Source of the DNA: Candidatus Odinarchaeota archaeon
GTDB taxonomy: Archaea; Asgardarchaeota; Baldrarchaeia; Baldrarchaeales; DXJG01
Assembly (NCBI GenBank): GCA_021158895.1
Contig: JAGGSW010000122.1
Span: 1-6,047, forward strand
Direction of reading: 5' to 3'
Length of the DNA: 6,047 nucleotides
Part shown: in pieces, positions 5,093 through 6,047 of the stretch
Layout: every line of letters starts with the position of its first letter
How positions within the stretch are numbered: position 1 is the stretch's first letter
Notes under the pieces: model-generated
The model's database searches: none
What the model was told of the DNA's origin: nothing
What the model saw: only the letters and a program-made list of their open reading frames with translations
Made by a program: the position numbers and the translations under genes

Positions 5093-5161
5093 GCTTCCCT
5101 CCTTAAAAGTTAAAACCTCAGAGAATAACATTTCCTTACAATTCATTAATAAAAGGGAAGC
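5093..5161. repeat. Inverted repeat GCTTCCCT ... AGGGAAGC between hypD and the tRNA
   Basis: GCTTCCCT (5093-5100) and AGGGAAGC (5154-5161) are exact reverse complements separated by 53 nt. They begin five bases after the hypD stop and end at the tRNA promoter. In a hypD transcript they could form an 8-bp stem at the 3' end, but the loop is long and no T-run follows, so a classical terminator is not supported. Confidence 0.3.
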
Positions 5162-5167
5162 TTTAAG
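5161..5167 (+). promoter_or_regulatory. TATA-like element of the tRNA-Arg gene
   Basis: CTTTAAG is centred about 27 nt before the first base of the mature tRNA (5192), the usual distance for an archaeal tRNA promoter with little or no 5' leader. The sequence is a weak TATA match, so the spacing is the main argument. Confidence 0.4.
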
Positions 5168-5191
5168 AAACTATCAATTCAAAAACAATAT

Positions 5192-5291
5192 GGGCCCGTA
5201 GCCTAGCAGGATATGGCGCCGGCCTTCGGATAAATCTAAAATCTTAGTGGAAAGCCGGAGGTCCCGGGTTCAAATCCCGGCGGGCCCACCA
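5192..5291 (+). tRNA. tRNA-Arg (anticodon TCG) with a 23-nt intron
   Basis: The cloverleaf is complete. The acceptor stem GGGCCCG (5192-5198) pairs with CGGGCCC (5281-5287). The D arm is 5201-5217, with the GG of the loop at 5209-5210 followed by A (5211), matching the A20 identity base of tRNA-Arg. The anticodon stem CCGGC (5219-5223) pairs with GCCGG (5254-5258). The T arm is CCGGG-TTCAAAT-CCCGG (5264-5280). The discriminator base is A 5288 and CCA is encoded at 5289-5291. The anticodon TCG (5226-5228) reads CGN arginine codons. The exons are 5192-5229 and 5253-5291, giving a 77-nt mature tRNA including CCA. All acceptor and T-stem pairs are G-C, which suits a thermophile. Confidence 0.97.
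5230..5252 (+). other. tRNA intron at the canonical 37/38 site
   Basis: The 23-nt intron lies between G37 (5229) and A38 (5253). The junctions fit a bulge-helix-bulge for the archaeal splicing endonuclease. The 5' bulge is GG^A (5228-5230) and the 3' bulge AA^A (5251-5253). A 4-position central helix pairs CTTC (5224-5227) with GTGG (5247-5250), including one T-G pair and one T-T mismatch. A short outer stem pairs TAA (5231-5233) with TTA (5244-5246). It is too short to encode a homing endonuclease. The imperfect central helix makes the motif slightly relaxed. Confidence 0.9.
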
Positions 5292-5380
5292 TACTTCTAA
5301 ATAGTAATGTAAAAATTGTCTCATTTTAACTATAATTCGAATATGTGCTTTACTTTAACTAATGGTAAGGCTGAGATAAG

Positions 5381-5388
5381 CATATAAG
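5381..5388 (+). promoter_or_regulatory. TATA element of the PAP2-like gene
   Basis: CATATAAG is centred near 5384.5, predicting a start near 5410. That leaves a short leader containing the ribosome binding site GGAGG (5422-5426) before the TTG at 5434. It also argues against the ATG at 5407 as start codon, since that would lie at or before the transcript's first base. Confidence 0.5.
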
Positions 5389-5433
5389 GACAATTTTGTT
5401 TTCTGAATGTGCCTTAATGATGGAGGATGTAAA

Positions 5434-5979
5434 TTGGTTAATACTAAGCTAGCTGATGTACTTTCTCACGTACTTTCAGCACCACTTTTTGCTCTATACT
5501 CACTTATCATAATTTATGCTGCCAATAGTGCAGCTTATAGCCCTTTACCTGCATGTTTAGCCTTCTTAATCGGTGGAGTTTTTCTAGCAATACTGCCAGT
5601 TGCTCCACTCACTTTAAATGTACTAAAGGGGAACATCGACGTGTTTGTTTCAGATAGGAAAAGAAGGCCAAAATTTTACTCGTACGCCCTTTTAAGCTAT
5701 CTTGCGGGAGCCTTAATTTCACATATTCTAAGAGTAAAGATTCTAACAATAATTCATTTAGCTTACTTTTTTGTTACACTGTCAGTAATGATAGTAAATT
5801 TTAAAACCAAAATTAGTGCTCATGCCTCAGGAATAGCGGGACCAGTAACTTACATTGTATTTTTCCTGGGATTATCATATGCTTTCTTATATTTAATAAT
5901 TATACCAGTTGCGTGGGCAAGAATTAAACTTAAAGCTCATACGATACAGCAAATAACCTTAGGGACTATTGTGCTGTAA
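5434..5979 (+). CDS. PAP2-like (phosphatidic acid phosphatase type 2-related) membrane protein, apparently interrupted at the C-terminus
   Basis: This is a 181-residue polytopic membrane protein. The start is TTG 5434, chosen because GGAGG lies 7 nt upstream at 5422-5426; an ATG at 5407 in the same frame has no binding site. About five or six hydrophobic segments are visible, roughly at residues 13-34, 39-63, 83-99, 102-121 and 138-161. The PAP2 active-site motifs are recognisable but altered. Motif 1 is SDRKRRP (73-79). Motif 2 is ISAHASG (127-133), with H130 at the PSGH histidine. Motif 3 is AR-x5-H-x3-Q (162-173), with R163 and H169 kept but the usual aspartate replaced by glutamine. The substrate would be a lipid or isoprenoid phosphate at the membrane, but it is not determined. 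The frame stops just after QITLGTIV, where a last membrane helix is expected, and a hydrophobic continuation exists in another frame up to 6029. It follows the tRNA and has its own TATA box. Confidence 0.7.
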   Translation: MVNTKLADVLSHVLSAPLFALYSLIIIYAANSAAYSPLPACLAFLIGGVFLAILPVAPLTLNVLKGNIDVFVSDRKRRPKFYSYALLSYLAGALISHILRVKILTIIHLAYFFVTLSVMIVNFKTKISAHASGIAGPVTYIVFFLGLSYAFLYLIIIPVAWARIKLKAHTIQQITLGTIVL

Positions 5980-6029
5980 TAGTTACGTTCTTAACATGTT
6001 TTATAATGTATGATGTCCTACTATATTAG
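5980..6029 (+). pseudogene. Out-of-frame continuation of the PAP2-like gene
   Basis: In the frame starting at 5973 the sequence reads AVIVTFLTCFIMYDVLLY and then TAG at 6027-6029. This is a good transmembrane helix that would complete the last helix started by QITLGTIV in the main frame. A single lost base near 5971-5973 would explain the break, giving an original protein of about 198 residues. It is either a sequencing or assembly error or a genuine frameshift. Confidence 0.45.
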
Positions 6030-6047
6030 TGAAACTAAATATATAGG

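Noticed and set aside
5407..5433. ATG 5407 as start of the PAP2-like protein
   Set aside because: There is no ribosome binding site before it, the predicted transcription start is near 5410, and GGAGG at 5422-5426 points to TTG 5434.

Overview
The window looks like a piece of an AT-rich archaeal chromosome. The evidence is a tRNA-Arg gene with an intron at the canonical archaeal position (between bases 37 and 38) in a bulge-helix-bulge-like fold, TATA-type promoter elements upstream of most transcription units, GGAGG/GGTGAT-type ribosome binding sites, and archaeal-type FeoB, HypD and DtxR-family proteins. Three of the five complete genes appear to start at TTG behind a good ribosome binding site. 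The very GC-rich tRNA stems in an AT-rich background suggest a thermophile (inference). I cannot name the lineage.

Layout. Positions 1-33 may be the first 11 codons of a leaderless gene running left off the window. Positions 34-874 hold no convincing intact gene. They do contain a possible structured RNA (about 151-260) with its own TATA box, a short coding-like remnant without a start codon (about 423-599), and several inverted repeats, including an iron-box-like operator at 786-799. Positions 875-3839 form an iron-uptake operon: a DtxR/IdeR-type metal-dependent repressor with a C-terminal FeoA-like domain, the ferrous iron permease FeoB, and a 48-residue, seven-cysteine zinc-ribbon-like protein. 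Positions 3985-5088 encode HypD, the Fe-S scaffold for the Fe(CN)2CO group of [NiFe]-hydrogenases, behind its own promoter. Positions 5192-5291 are the intron-containing tRNA-Arg(TCG). Positions 5434-5979 encode a small PAP2-family membrane protein whose last transmembrane helix seems to continue in another frame (to about 6029).

How it fits together. The operator TTAGGTTTACCTAA lies directly on the presumed BRE/TATA of the repressor-feoB operon. Iron-loaded repressor would therefore shut off its own gene and the importer. The small Cys-rich protein is well placed to be a FeoB accessory or iron/redox sensor, but that role is inference. HypD also handles iron, but it belongs to hydrogenase maturation and no other hyp or hydrogenase gene is present here. 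The most unusual items are the structured-RNA candidate, the paired iron-box-like sites, the seven-Cys feo protein and the interrupted PAP2 gene.
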